This document shows positions 12,401 to 25,427 of a DNA stretch of 64,000 nucleotides, piece by piece. The stretch covers positions 1,178,001 through 1,242,000 of the forward strand of contig JAPEHQ010000002.1 in assembly GCA_027405735.1 (NCBI GenBank), written 5' to 3'. The stretch comes from Mucor racemosus. Taxonomy: Eukaryota > Mucoromycota > Mucoromycetes > Mucorales > Mucoraceae. The stretch's first letter is position 1, and each line of letters starts with the position of its first letter. The notes under the pieces were generated by a model, which saw nothing but the letters and a program-made list of their open reading frames with translations, was not told the DNA's origin and searched no databases. A program made the translations under genes and the position numbers.

Positions 12401-12977
12401 TATTTTTCAGCGCTGTAGCTGTCGTTTCTCTGAGATATAACAGATCAAATTTGTTTATTTATGCAGTCAAATTTCGAAATCCATACAACACTTCAAAATG
12501 TCATGTTAATAATGGAATATATATATATATATATATGTTTCTTATGTTTTTGGAACCTTAACCGTTTTCTCAATATCCATAAAAACTGTAATGTGTGCAC
12601 CAATTTCCAGATATCAAATTTTTAACACTAGAATTACATTTCCGTTATTGAAATCAGGTAGCATACAAAGTATACTTTCTTCAGAAATATACAAAAATGT
12701 AAAGCTGATTATCATTTTCTATTAACTGCCACGCAATTTATTTACGAATACGATGAGGGTGCAGCATCGAGAATGAAATACTGCGGATAATGAGGATGAA
12801 AATCGCTACATTACGGATATCTTGTTTCTCCTGCTGCGTTACTTATTTCTACCGCAGTAAAAAATGTAATCTCGTTGAAATCCAGCAATTTGTGCGCGCT
12901 CAAATTTCTATTTAAAGCCAATACAATACGCCCCTCCTCTCTTTACAAAATACCTTTATAAAAATTTGGCACCAAGT
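12401..12977. other. intergenic and VMS1 promoter region
   Basis: Contains a (AT)n run near 12520-12536. The last ~60 bases before the VMS1 start are pyrimidine-rich (CCCCTCCTCTCTTTAC), a common fungal promoter feature. No gene seen. Confidence 0.5.
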
Positions 12978-14954
12978 ATGAGCAAAAAAAGACAACAGCA
13001 ACAAGCCATCAATGTTTTCGATATACCAAAAGAATTATTAGATCAGTTGGAGCCTGTTGAGAGAGATACTGAGGCTGTATGGGGTCTCGCTGCCGAGAAT
13101 GAAGAACATCAAGATGATAATGTCAACGCAAAGGCGCTAGAGCGTCTTCAAATTCAAGAAGAACGTCTTGCTAATCAAGAAAATGAGTTGACTTGTAACA
13201 CATGTGCCATTACATTCCAAGATCGAGAAGAGCAACGCCAACACTTCAGTACAGACTGGCATAGATACAATATCAAAAGAAAAGTTGTATTAGACGTTAA
13301 GCCCGTCACTTTATCAGAGTTTGAAGCCATATTAACAGGTAAGTTATCTAGTAAATCATACGCGAAAACCATTTAAAATTAACAATTCTTCTCATGAAAA
13401 GACCTTACCGAGAGTATCTCAGGCTCAGAAAGTGAAGATAGTGAGGATGAAGATGATAGTGAAGGCGACAAAAGTGAAAAACGACCTGATCTGGATTCAA
13501 TCGTCGATAAACAAAAGCAACAACAAGAAGAACAGGAAAAACTTGCTAATGAGGCCAAACAAATTGTTTTACCTATGATGAAAAAATATTCTGCTCTTAC
13601 ATGGTTCAAAACTGCGAATAAAGATTCCAGTCATTACGGAATTTATCGTCATTTGTTACAGAACAGTACGTTAGAACAGCTTCAGCGATCTCAACATAAA
13701 GGAAAGAAACGTACTTGGACTATTATCATGTTGGGTGGAGGTCATTTTGCAGGATGCGTAATTGATGTCAATGCTAGTACTACAGATGTTAAAATAATTC
13801 AGCATAAAACATTCCATCGTTATACCACTCGTCGTAAGCAAGGTGGATCTCAATCAGCAAACGATAACGCTAAGGGTGCTGCAAATTCAGCAGGTGCTCA
13901 AATTCGTCGTTATAATGAACAACTGTTACAGCAAGAAGTGAGAGCAGTATTATCACAATGGCATCAACACATTATTCAAAGTGAACTGGTATTGGTACAT
14001 GCACCAAGTGGCAATCGCAAATTAGTTTACAATTATGAAGGCGCTGTACTGGATATAAATCATGTAAAATCCATTCCTTTTGCTACCCGTCGTCCTACTC
14101 TTAGTGAATTGAAACGAGTATTTACAGAAATGACCACTGTCAAAGAAGTTCAAGTAGACGAACAAGCTATTGAAACATATAAACAGAAATGGGTTGAAAA
14201 AGAAAGAAAAGCTAAAGAATTGTTAGAAAGATCAACATTAGCAACCAAAAAAGTAGCTACAATCAAAAAAGATACAATCAACCCTCATTTGGAAAAATTA
14301 TTGAGTTTGGTAAGACAAAATAAGACAGCTGTGACATTAGCATACTTGGAGAAGCACATGAATTTACCTGTGAGCGGCATTTTACCAGTGGATGAGTTAC
14401 CAGATGATGAAGATTTGTATCATTACCCTACATTATTGCATATTGCAGCCAGTATAGGTGGAGCAGCAGATTTAGTCAAGATATTATTGACAGATTACGA
14501 TGCAGACCCCACAGTTGTCAGCGATGCAGGAAAGACAGCATATGAAGTTAGTAAAGATAAGGAGACTAGAAATGCTTTTAGAAGATGCATGTGTGATTAT
14601 CCTGATAAATGGCATTGGTTAGACGATGGCCGCGTGCCTAGTCCATTAACTGAACAACAAGAACAGGATCAGTTAGCTAAAGAAAAAAAAAAGCAAGCTA
14701 AAGAACAGGAAAAGAAGCGATTGCTTGGTTTAGAACGTCAAAAATTAGAAGCAGCAAAAGAAGCAAAAGAAGACAAATTAAGATTTGAAAAGCTTCAAGC
14801 TACTAGAGCAAAGAATAACATGATGCCAATTGTTCGACCTTTAGGAGGTGATTCAGTGATTAATACAGCCAATATGACACCGGAAGCTCGTATGCGTCTT
14901 GAGAGAGAGAAGCGTGCAAGAGCCGCTGAAGAGAGATTGAAAAGATTTCAATAA
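12978..14954 (+). CDS. VMS1: VMS1/ANKZF1-type peptidyl-tRNA hydrolase of ribosome quality control
   Basis: Exons 12978-13338 and 13402-14954 give 637 residues. The start is the ATG at 12978 (MSKKRQQQQ). Domains in order: a C2H2 zinc finger (CNTCAITFQ...HFSTDWH, about residues 72-95); an acidic linker; the VLRF1 release-factor-like domain (WTIIMLGGGHFAGCV, then FHRYTTRRKQGGSQ, whose Gln corresponds to the catalytic Gln of Vms1); an ankyrin segment (YPTLLHIAASIGG...ADPTVVSDAGKTA); a Lys/Glu-rich coiled coil; and a C-terminal VCP/Cdc48-interacting motif (EKRARAAEERLKRF). In the family this enzyme releases stalled nascent chains from 60S subunits at mitochondria and in the cytosol and binds Cdc48. 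All key parts look intact. Confidence 0.95.
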
Positions 14955-15044
14955 TAAAAACTCAGTCTATGGTATTTAGTTGGCTATTGTTTGTTGTTTA
15001 ATGTGGTTCTCTTTTCCTTTTTTCCATTTTATAGCAATAAAAAA

Positions 15045-15886
15045 ATGAGCGAAATATCTAATAATTCTACGGATTCATTGAAATATGATTTAGCAAGATT
15101 CCCTACAAAAGACACAATTAAAATGATGACATTTCTGTTGGAAAAAGTCATTAAAGCTAATGATAGTTTAGAACAACAACAGCAGCAGCAACAGCAGCAA
15201 CAACAATCTTCATCAATTTCCCCACACATTGGCGAAAGACGAAAGAGTACAAGTCATTATTCAACATGTTTTCATGCTCGCTCAATACCAAGTATATCGA
15301 TATATGCTTATCTTACGCGTATACTAAAATATTGTCCTTGTGCCAATGAATGTTTTTTAGCATTATTGGTCTACTTTGATCGTATGTCAAAATCAACTAA
15401 TACGCGTGCAGCCAATTTACGTATTGACTCTTACAATATTCACCGTTTAATCATATCTGGTGTTATGGTAGCAAGTAAACTTTATTCTGATGTTTTCTTT
15501 ACAAATACTCGTTATGCAAAGGTATTTACAGCAATAAATCAGAACAGCAGGGAATTTATTTTTGTATTTTCAATTTTTAGGTTGGAGGATTACCCGTATC
15601 TGAATTGAACATGCTAGAATTAGAGTTTGCATCTATCAATGATTTTGCATTGTTTGTATCTATAGAAGAATTACAGCATTACGGCGATCAATTACTGTCG
15701 CATTGGACAAAAGAACACGAAGAACTCGTTAAAAATAATGTAAATAATGATTTAGAAGAAGAAGAATTGGCACCACCAGTGCGAAGAAGAGCTAGACATT
15801 TATCAATAGATAAACATGGAGATGAAATTGATGTGAATAGTTACAATGACAGTGAAAGAGTATATAAAAAACCAGCATGTCCATAG
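15045..15886 (+). CDS. Pho80/Pcl-type cyclin
   Basis: Exons 15045-15521 and 15581-15886 give 260 residues (start MSEISNNSTD). The cyclin box is clear: SIPSISIYAYLTRILKYC, CFLALLVYFDRM, YNIHRLIISGVMVASKLYSD, then across the intron GGLPVSELNMLELEF. This arrangement is typical of the Pho80 family, which activates Pho85-type cyclin-dependent kinases in phosphate and cell-cycle signalling. A Gln-rich run (about residues 44-55, encoded by CAA/CAG) precedes the box. The C-terminus is acidic then basic. The start lies only 90 bp after the VMS1 stop on the same strand, so its promoter must be very short or overlap the VMS1 3' end. The kinase partner is not in this window. Confidence 0.9.
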
Positions 15887-15921
15887 TCTTTTATATATAT
15901 GCATATATAAATTTATTAATA

Positions 15922-16943
15922 CTACTTTATGAATAATTTCTCTCTTTTACAAATGATGGGCTCATCTGGCATGACCGAAGACACCCAATTTTGGTCGTTT
16001 AAAAGTGAAATATCACCTCTACCAAGATTCTGCATTGGTATATTTAGTAACATGACATTTGTATTAGATTTATCCTCAATTTACCTGTCTAATTTCGTTA
16101 TAATGAACTTCTTTGGATGTATATTCCCGTACAAAATACTCTTTTCCAAATTCATGATATAACCTGGTATCATTGATTCTAAATAACACATCATCTACTC
16201 GTAAAAAGAATCTTTGCAAGACTAAAAAGCAGCTAGGCATTACTCTCTAGATATCAATTATCAATAAAATAACCCTTCTTTCATACACATGAACATTTTA
16301 CCAATCGAATTGTCAACATAGCAGTTCCATTATCTGCCAACTCATCCTCGTACAAGATGTTTTCGTCGTAAAACAAAATAGGATCTTGTTTGCGAAGTAG
16401 ATTCATATCAACTAACGATGGACCATCGTTGATCTGTAATTCTGTATTGGTTGTACCTTGATAATCAGTAGTATAGGTCCAGTCATAAGGTTTAACAACA
16501 TCTTTAACATCTGTATGATTGGCAGAACTAGGCATATCTTATCAGATCGAAATAGATCTGTAATTCAAAAACCGTACAAACCTTTTCCTAGTCCATTCTT
16601 CTGAATAAGCGACCTTGATCTTTTCACTACTAGTTGAACTTGTATCCACTAATGCTAATGCATCATAAGCACCAAATACTAGCTCAAAATCATCATGTTT
16701 AACGGTGACATGGTTATTGCCAAACACCATTTCTGGTGGTGGTAAACCGAAATCCTTTTGAATCCTACATTTTATCATGAATAAAAACCATCCTTTTAGA
16801 TTAAATATTTTCTCTTACTTTTCCATTTCATTAGAGTTACAAATGGATGCTTTTTTGCTCGTAATAGTCCACCCGTTGAGCTTAATACCTTGAACAAGGC
16901 CTTGTTTAGGTGTTCCTTCCTTGATGAATATGGGCGCTGACAT
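15922..16943 (-). CDS. TIP41: TIP41-like protein phosphatase regulator
   Basis: Five exons (16819-16943, 16582-16764, 16302-16527, 16085-16246, 15922-16029) give 267 residues and keep frame throughout. Diagnostic motifs: [102 protein letters not shown]. This is the TIP41/TIPRL family, which binds PP2A-like catalytic subunits and, in yeast, acts in TOR signalling. The second intron uses the less usual donor GTTTGT (16576-16581). The gene converges on the cyclin gene with 35 bp between the two stop codons and diverges from ATE1 with 168 bp between starts. Confidence 0.93.
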
Positions 16944-17111
16944 GCTTACAGAATAAAGAAAGAAAAAGATATAATCTACCGTTCCCCCAATTACGACGGG
17001 CAGTGACCCTTTTTATAGCGTATACTGTCTGCTACTTTGATGCTCCGAGCCGCTTTAGTTTATTTGGCATTTCTTTACGTGGCATTGTTGTGTCTCTTTT
17101 TATTCTAAATC
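16944..17111. promoter_or_regulatory. shared divergent promoter region, TIP41 / ATE1
   Basis: These 168 bp separate the divergent TIP41 and ATE1 start codons, so both promoters must lie here or overlap coding sequence. A TATA-like TTTTTATAGCG occurs around 17010. No specific operator can be assigned. Confidence 0.5.
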
Positions 17112-18530
<1,419 letters not shown>

Positions 18531-19194
18531 TTAAAATCAGTATAAACCGAATGCTAATCTTCATTACAAGGATTTTACAAGAGGATTAAGACACATACTC
18601 AAATACAAGAGCTTGCATACTGTTTACAGATAGTTGTTGTTGTTGCTGAAATCTTATAATCCAAAAAAAGTGAAAATTAAGTAGGAATTTTATGAGATTA
18701 TCATGGAAATATGCCAAAAACCATGAATTATTGCAAAAAAAAAATAATAATAATAATAGTAGTAGTACAATTAACTTATAAGCAATATGTTATGGATATG
18801 TGCATGTATAGGGTTAAAACAAGTATAGATTAATCACAAATTTCTTGCTCGTTACAAATTCGCATACTGCTTATGACATATCGAAGTTCGAAAACTCGAA
18901 AATAACGCAACAGCCATGTTTATTACGCAAAATCCAATTTTTGGATTTTACATTGGCCATTTCGCAAATTTCTCGAAATTTAAATAAGTAAACCTACTAA
19001 ACTCAATAATATTTTTACATACAATGCTTGTTGACACATCTAATGGCGGTATTCTCTTGAAAATCTCTCGCCAAAAAATAAAAATACCCGTTTTTCTTGC
19101 AAAGCCAATTTTATAAATTCAACAGCAAAATAAATGTAATAGGGTAAATCTCTGAAGAAAACGGATCATTTTTTGACTTGGGAATGGTAATAGC
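18531..19194. other. intergenic, no gene seen
   Basis: 3' flank of ATE1. AT-rich, with a short (AAT)n/(AGT)n tract near 18744-18770. No RNA gene or coding sequence recognised. Confidence 0.5.
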
Positions 19195-19881
19195 TATTCG
19201 ATCTCGCTACGCTCAATTACGGCATCACCCTGGAGGTTCGCTTTTGCAATTTTTTTGACTCTAATGATGGCCATGTTTATGTTTATGACATTGGAGATAT
19301 AGAGGAAAGACGAAAAAAATAACGTAAATGGACTCTAGCGTCATAATTAGAAAGTAAAATTTTATTGTCATCAAATAATCTACTGCACAGTATTAAAAAA
19401 TGCAAAGATTTGCAGTAATAAACTTGAATCGAGTGGGTACAGCATCGTAGATCCTTGAAGGAATTTTCAAATATCGTAAAATCTCTTATTTTTAAGACTT
19501 ACAAAGCTTATAATCGGAATATTAATTTCAAAAATTATCCTTGTTCAGATCATTAACTTTGATACTTTTCGTTTTTTTTTTTCTGATTTGAAAATTTATA
19601 GTCAATTATACTACCAATCATAAAAATGAAAAATACTTACATATACAGAATTTGGCGCTCTATTTTCTTATTTAAGTAAAAAAAAATTTTTTATTGCAAA
19701 ATATTACATGAAAATCCTTTAATCAAAAAACCGTTTTTTGGGCAAAAGTACAAACTTTTATTACTTAACGTTTAATATTAAAGCTTTATAAAATGTGTAT
19801 TAGCTATGGCTATAATTTCTTCTCACATTGTAGTATATTTAAACGTTAATTTTGATAACAAAATTTGATTTTTCTGTTTTT

Positions 19882-19890
19882 TGATCAAAA
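19882..19890. repeat. target site duplication, LINE 3' side
   Basis: TGATCAAAA, repeated at 25429-25437. The uninterrupted paralogue carries it once (reverse complement at 7156-7164). Confidence 0.85.
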
Positions 19891-19891
19891 A

Positions 19892-19909
19892 TTTTTTTTT
19901 TTTTTTTTT
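19892..19909 (-). other. LINE poly(A) tail (poly-T on + strand)
   Basis: Eighteen consecutive T residues directly next to the target duplication, at the 3' end of the minus-strand LINE. Confidence 0.85.
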
Positions 19910-20007
19910 ATATGGATAAAGATTTATTGAATAAACTTATCAGGGGGAATATTAAAAAAAGAGATTCAGGTGTATGGAATAGTGACCTGTCTCGGAAAAG
20001 CTATGAA

Positions 20008-23000
20008 TTAGTCTAAGTTATTGAGCGTGGAAATGTAACGAATGAGCTTGGTAGAGGAGTCCAGTACGGCCTGGTCTACTATCTCAATTTGATCAAAGTA
20101 AAGTCGCCAGTGGGCGTTCCAAATGGATGTTAAAATACTCGAAAAGAGTTCAAAATGGTTAATTTTTAAGGCGGAATCTAATCGTTTGTAGTGGATAACA
20201 TTCAAAGAGATTATGTCTTGGTATAGTTTGTCTAGTCGTAGTGGGGGAGTGAAATCAATGTACAGGTGAAAGAAATTGCGCCATATATCAAGATGGGTTG
20301 GACAGGTAATTAGAAGATGACTGGAGGTCTCGATCTGACCACAGTAGGGACATCGATCATCTGGTAGTTTGAGAATATGACAGATGTTGGCCTTAGCGGG
20401 GATCTTGTTGTGTATCAATCTGAACCACAGATTTCTAGGTGTGCTCTTCATATTTGTGCCCAGGAACAATTTCATATGAGACCTGTTTAAGGTTGCGGAA
20501 ATGTTCAAAAGGGGTCGGTTAGTCCCCTGATAGAGCTGGCGTAGCTGTTTGTGCGGCAATGACAAGGCGATGACGCCTTGGTACTGTAGAGATTGTAGGC
20601 AAGGTTTGAAATCAGGGACCGGAGAGTAAAGAGGGCTAGGTCCTTGTATGATGGACAACTGTATGGTGACGAAAGGTAAGAACTGTAAGGTACCTGAATT
20701 AAAACTGTTTTTTAATCTATTCAAAAGGTTAGGATGTTTGCACGTCTGTCGCTCCTGAAACATCAAGGAATCTCCCGTAGGACCCATCTGAAGAAAGGCA
20801 AATGCTTTGGAAGAGAGGATGGACGCATTTTTAAATACATTTGGCAGTTCGACGACATTGGGTCTGCATAGTGCCAGGAACGGAAGTTCTAGGGCAGTAG
20901 AGGCAGAGAGGGTTGTGGTAGCAGGAAGGGCTGTGTGTTCGATAGCATCAAGGCTTTTCAGTAGAGGAGACAGAGTATGAAGGCCGCGAAGTTGGGACGG
21001 ATGTCTTGCTTCTTTGAATAGTAGCGGAACTTGGTGATGTGTAGTATTAAAGCTAAGCTGTATGTAACTGGTCAACATGGACCACAGAAAACCTGGCAGT
21101 GGCGCGCAATGCTGGTTATCCTGTAGCAGGGCTTTGGCATATCTCATCTGAAGGACGTTTTGTTGAGCGGAAATATCTATCACCGAGAGGCCGCCCTCTA
21201 GTTTATCATAATACATTACGGATTTTTTCAAAACCGGGAAGATCTTGTGGGTGACGAACTGGTAGATGATCGATGGAATTTTACGAAAGAAATAGGCGGG
21301 TAGAGCAGTGATACGAAGCACATGCCAGAACCGAGCGAGGAACAGAGAGTTGGCCATGTGAGCTCGCCCATAAACTGATATCTGTCTGGATACGTGTATG
21401 TTGACGGCTGCCTGAAGTTTTAGTATTGTTTCGTTGCAGTACATATCCCTTTGTGCATGACTAAAGTAGATAGGATATCCGAGATACCTTAGGTAGTGAT
21501 TACTTTTGTTATCGAACCATTGAAACTGAAGTTGCTTGATCTTAATTCGGAATGCTGGTATCATGCGAGTGGAATCTCCGGATAGTGGAAAGGCCACCGA
21601 CTTATGATAGTTCACTCTTGAGTTAGAAGCACGACCATAGCATTCAAGGTGGGTTTGTAATCGTTCCAGTTCTTTTCGCGTGTTGATAATGACTAATAGA
21701 TCATCGGCGTATGCCAGGACTTTGATGGGCTTATGAGAGGTGTGATGGACAATAGCCTGAGCAGGACGAGAGGCAACATAGTACCCTTTAATATCACCGT
21801 CGTTTAATATCATTCGTATGAACGGTTCCAATGCAATGTTAAACAGAATCGGTGAAATAGCATCTCCTTGACGGAGACCTCTTCTCTGATGAACTGTAGG
21901 TGTAAAGAAACCATTCATATTAACAACAATATTATTGCTAAAAAAGAGAGTCTTGATACAAGTTATGAGTTGAGGGGGGAAGCCGAATTTTTTCATAACT
22001 GAGCATATATACTGAGCATTTACATAGTCGTAAGCTTTGGCACTGTCGATAGCAATACCGATGCTGGCTGATTGGAGGTGGGTAGCGTCTTCCATCATGA
22101 TCTTGAGGGCCAAACCATGATCACCGATAAATCTTTCCGGCATAAAGCCAGCTTGATAATGTGATATGATTGATTTCGAAGCTTCAATAACTCTTCGATT
22201 AAGGATTCTAGTGAAAACTTTACAGTCCGTGTTGATGAGCGATATGGGTCGCCAATTGGCGAGATCCTCCAAATTTCCTTTCTTAGGTAGCATGACAATG
22301 CATGTTTCCTGCCAAGATTGTGGAAAAATGGCTTTGTTGAGAGCATCATTGTACACTGCATAGACGAGGTCTTTACATTCGGGATGTTCGATTATCAAGC
22401 GAAGGATTGGGTACGGTATCCCATCACGACCAGGGCTACTGACCTTGGGGCTTCGTTGGACGCCTTCAATAATTGTTGGGAGGTCCAGTTCCGAGACAAT
22501 TTCTTCAGCATTAGATGTTGAAATGGTAGAATTGATGTTATCAAGCAGGGTGTTGAGGGAAAACCGGTGAATGGGGTCATCAGCGTATAAATCTTGATAG
22601 AAATGATGAACTGCCCCCAGTTTATCAGCCGTTGTTAAGCAATCGTTTCCTGTGGACGGGTGTACGATGTTGGTAAACTGTCTGCGAACGGAGCGTTGTT
22701 TAATGGTTCGTTGTAGGTAACCAACGTCTCGTTCGTTGTTCTCTATCCAGTTTTTGCCAGCTCTTAGGATGGCTGTTTCGGCTATTTCGTGTTCGATAGT
22801 AGCGATCTCATTCTCTAGAGGAGGTAGTAGATCGTTCAGGAGCCCTGGTGACGATTTGTATCGACGAAGGAGGTTATTCCTGTTACTCTGTAATTCCCGC
22901 AATTTTCGCTGACGCCAAGAGGATCGATTTCGGCAATATGACTGAGTCAGTTTGCGAACGTATCCTTTAAGGCGATCCCATTTAACCTGGCTGGAGTCCG

Positions 23001-23892
23001 AAGAGTCTGCCAAGATGTTGTTCATGAAGTGCGAGATACCTTTGTCTATCTTGCTTATATATTTGTCTTGCTTAGCGAGGTATGGATTGCCCCTCCACAG
23101 GCCACGACCAGTATTTAGCTTTCCCAGTCTTAATTTGATGGAGAGCAGTGCATGATCGGTCCAAGATGGATGTAGGAATTCCAAAAAAGGGTCGAAATAT
23201 TTACTACGAAACTGATGCCCTACGAAGATGTAATCGATGCAGGACATGTTCTTTTTGCGCTTAAATGTGCTAATGTATTCATTACTCTCGACACTGTTGA
23301 TGCCGTCGTGGAAATGTGTCCTCATGAAGGTCATGAAAGCCTTTGGTCGAGCACTGTGTCCAGATGGAAGATTACTCTCAAAGGAAAAATTGAAGTCTCC
23401 CATGACCACCATACGTTGCAATACTTCCACAAAGTTGTTTAAGTTTTTTAAATGATCCAACACTTCTGAATAAAAGATATGTCGGCGACGATTTTCATCC
23501 GAAGCGGGTGCGTACATATTGAGCACGTACATAGGTTCTATATTGTGGTTTCCCAAGATGGTCAGTTTAACTAATATAAACCGTTGATCTGGAGAGATAA
23601 ATTGTTGTTCCATGTTGATATTTGTGTTAAAGTTGATGATTCCGCATTTTGTTGTCCAAAATGATTGATGTGGTTGTTGCATTTTATATTTAATTTGTTC
23701 TATTTGTTCTTCTAAGGTTGATTGATGAAAGTTGGTTTCTTGACAGGCAAGAATGTCAAATTGTTGGGAACATAAGTATTTCGTTAGACAATCAGACAAT
23801 TGGGGTCTATATTGTTTAAGTATATACCGGCAATTGATTGAGCCTAACTTGATATTTATGTCCTTTTTCTTATTGTTATTATTATTCATCAT
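20008..23892 (-). CDS. LINE ORF2: AP endonuclease / reverse transcriptase
   Basis: 1294 residues, uninterrupted. The start ATGATG at 23892 lies 14 bases after the ORF1 stop. The N-terminal endonuclease (about residues 13-255) shows ACQETN, YVLNMYAPASDE, VVMGDFNFSFE, CIDYIFVGH and SWTDHALLSI, i.e. the Glu, Asp-x-Asn and Asp-His catalytic positions. The reverse transcriptase (about 480-800) has ILPKKG-like MLPKKGNLEDLANWRPISL, GFMPERF, IAIDSAKAYDYV (motif A Asp), RRGLRQGDAISPILFNIALE and AYADDLLVI (about residue 727). A C-terminal CCHC zinc finger (CPYCGQ...HLLITCP, about 1180-1195) follows. No RNase H motif was seen. All catalytic residues are present, so the protein could be active. The ORF2-specific codon and GC content is visibly higher than the flanking AT-rich DNA. 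Confidence 0.95.
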   Translation of the reverse strand: MMNNNNNKKKDINIKLGSINCRYILKQYRPQLSDCLTKYLCSQQFDILACQETNFHQSTLEEQIEQIKYKMQQPHQSFWTTKCGIINFNTNINMEQQFISPDQRFILVKLTILGNHNIEPMYVLNMYAPASDENRRRHIFYSEVLDHLKNLNNFVEVLQRMVVMGDFNFSFESNLPSGHSARPKAFMTFMRTHFHDGINSVESNEYISTFKRKKNMSCIDYIFVGHQFRSKYFDPFLEFLHPSWTDHALLSIKLRLGKLNTGRGLWRGNPYLAKQDKYISKIDKGISHFMNNILADSSDSSQVKWDRLKGYVRKLTQSYCRNRSSWRQRKLRELQSNRNNLLRRYKSSPGLLNDLLPPLENEIATIEHEIAETAILRAGKNWIENNERDVGYLQRTIKQRSVRRQFTNIVHPSTGNDCLTTADKLGAVHHFYQDLYADDPIHRFSLNTLLDNINSTISTSNAEEIVSELDLPTIIEGVQRSPKVSSPGRDGIPYPILRLIIEHPECKDLVYAVYNDALNKAIFPQSWQETCIVMLPKKGNLEDLANWRPISLINTDCKVFTRILNRRVIEASKSIISHYQAGFMPERFIGDHGLALKIMMEDATHLQSASIGIAIDSAKAYDYVNAQYICSVMKKFGFPPQLITCIKTLFFSNNIVVNMNGFFTPTVHQRRGLRQGDAISPILFNIALEPFIRMILNDGDIKGYYVASRPAQAIVHHTSHKPIKVLAYADDLLVIINTRKELERLQTHLECYGRASNSRVNYHKSVAFPLSGDSTRMIPAFRIKIKQLQFQWFDNKSNHYLRYLGYPIYFSHAQRDMYCNETILKLQAAVNIHVSRQISVYGRAHMANSLFLARFWHVLRITALPAYFFRKIPSIIYQFVTHKIFPVLKKSVMYYDKLEGGLSVIDISAQQNVLQMRYAKALLQDNQHCAPLPGFLWSMLTSYIQLSFNTTHHQVPLLFKEARHPSQLRGLHTLSPLLKSLDAIEHTALPATTTLSASTALELPFLALCRPNVVELPNVFKNASILSSKAFAFLQMGPTGDSLMFQERQTCKHPNLLNRLKNSFNSGTLQFLPFVTIQLSIIQGPSPLYSPVPDFKPCLQSLQYQGVIALSLPHKQLRQLYQGTNRPLLNISATLNRSHMKLFLGTNMKSTPRNLWFRLIHNKIPAKANICHILKLPDDRCPYCGQIETSSHLLITCPTHLDIWRNFFHLYIDFTPPLRLDKLYQDIISLNVIHYKRLDSALKINHFELFSSILTSIWNAHWRLYFDQIEIVDQAVLDSSTKLIRYISTLNNLD

Positions 23893-23906
23893 AATAATAA
23901 CGATTT

Positions 23907-25427
23907 TTATTGTAAATTGGTTGCGGATCTGGGAGAGCTTTTAAAGCTACCCTTTTTATTAGATCCCTTAGTGTGCTTAAGACTATGTAATTTGTCACTT
24001 TCAGTAGAAAGTTTGTGCCTGAGTAGCTTCCTCTTCGCCAAGGCGGCTGCATTAGCGGCTCTCTTACGAGATACTTCCTCGACGGAATCCTCTGGCAATA
24101 TTAACATATCGTTCATCTCAGAATCGGAATCAATGTCCTCCAGCATGACATCCTCCTCAGGGTGAACTTCAACGACTTCTTCCTCGCGGGAAGAAAACTC
24201 CAAAACGGTAGATGGCTCCTTACCACCTTCCTCAAGCATCTCTGCCTGTTGCTTACCTGCATTTTCATCAAAGATCAAACCGTCCTCCCCAAGATCAGTT
24301 TCATCTTGAGAATTTGCGTCAGCGTTAGTACTGGATAGCTGAGTCTCGGAAGGCTTGATGGTTGAAACTACAGACTTAAGTGCGTCGTCCTGACTGGAGA
24401 CCACGGCTGGTTCATCAATGTTGATTGTATTACTGATGGTAGATACCTTATCACCGGCAACGGTAACCTTGACCTGTTCCTCGGTCTTATTAGCTGCCTC
24501 ACGGGTCAATATCGTAACCTGTTTGGATGGCGGAGCGTCACGCTTGGCCCTCTTGCGGTTCCGGTTACTATCGGGACAGTCAGCAATGAGATGGTCCAGG
24601 CTCTTGCAAATAAAGCAGGCCTTGCGCTGTTGGAGAGTAATCGGGCAGTCAGCAAAAACATGGTCCTCGACGTGGCAACGATTACAGATTGGTTTCATAT
24701 TTGTATAAACAAGATGCAATTCCTCAGCACCCTCCCATGCTGGAATGCGTGCTTGCAAATCCTTGAAGAGATGCTCCTTGTCCTTGGGCTTACAAAGGGT
24801 TACGAAGCCTTTGCCAACAAACCAGTTACCTTCTACGGTGTGATGTAGACCTATTTCTAGGATTTCACCATACTTTTGAAAGATCTCGATGAGGCGAGGC
24901 TTCAAAAATTCAGGGCCCTCATATGGAATATTAGAGATCCCCACTCTAATTACCGAGGTGTCCTTGTGAAGCGTACGCTCGACGGGTATTTTAACGTTGT
25001 TCAATTTGAATTCTTTCTTGAGGGCTGCTTCACGGTCCTCGGAAGAAACAAAATTGAGCTCGATATAATGATGTTCTTTACCAACTCTACGCATTCTGAT
25101 ACCAAGGCCGTTCGGGTATTGGTCGCGTAGGCATTTGTTGAGTGCCTTTTCTTTGAGGTTCAACGAGTTGAAAGCTGCAAATGGAATCACAATTGAATTT
25201 TTATCCTTTGCTTCGATAAATATTTTGCCTGCTGGTGTCAAGTTGTGGCGATCATCTTTCTTCTCGGTAGAGTCGAGGAGGAAGGGATCACGCTGTTGAT
25301 CTTTTACTGTTTGTGCATATGTCCTGATATTAAGAGGTTGGTTGTTTGGAGTATGGCGGGAATCCCTGGTGCTTCCACCAATGAGATCCTTCGGATTAGA
25401 AAAAGTTTCTTTAGCGGAAAGAGCCAT
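23907..25427 (-). CDS. LINE ORF1: RNA-binding zinc-knuckle protein
   Basis: 506 residues, uninterrupted, starting MALSAKETF. A central region with RRM-like character (SVIRVGISNIPYEG...GNWFVGKGFVTL, about 155-225) is followed by two CCHC zinc knuckles, CNRCHVEDHVFADC and CFICKSLDHLIADC (about 245-285), both with C-x2-C-x4-H-x4-C spacing. A basic stretch (NRNRKRAKRD) and a long acidic tail follow. This is the expected nucleic-acid-binding ORF1 of L1-like LINEs, which coats the RNA and forms the RNP with ORF2. The ATG is one base inside the element, so a longer original N-terminus cannot be excluded. Confidence 0.93.
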   Translation of the reverse strand: MALSAKETFSNPKDLIGGSTRDSRHTPNNQPLNIRTYAQTVKDQQRDPFLLDSTEKKDDRHNLTPAGKIFIEAKDKNSIVIPFAAFNSLNLKEKALNKCLRDQYPNGLGIRMRRVGKEHHYIELNFVSSEDREAALKKEFKLNNVKIPVERTLHKDTSVIRVGISNIPYEGPEFLKPRLIEIFQKYGEILEIGLHHTVEGNWFVGKGFVTLCKPKDKEHLFKDLQARIPAWEGAEELHLVYTNMKPICNRCHVEDHVFADCPITLQQRKACFICKSLDHLIADCPDSNRNRKRAKRDAPPSKQVTILTREAANKTEEQVKVTVAGDKVSTISNTINIDEPAVVSSQDDALKSVVSTIKPSETQLSSTNADANSQDETDLGEDGLIFDENAGKQQAEMLEEGGKEPSTVLEFSSREEEVVEVHPEEDVMLEDIDSDSEMNDMLILPEDSVEEVSRKRAANAAALAKRKLLRHKLSTESDKLHSLKHTKGSNKKGSFKSSPRSATNLQ

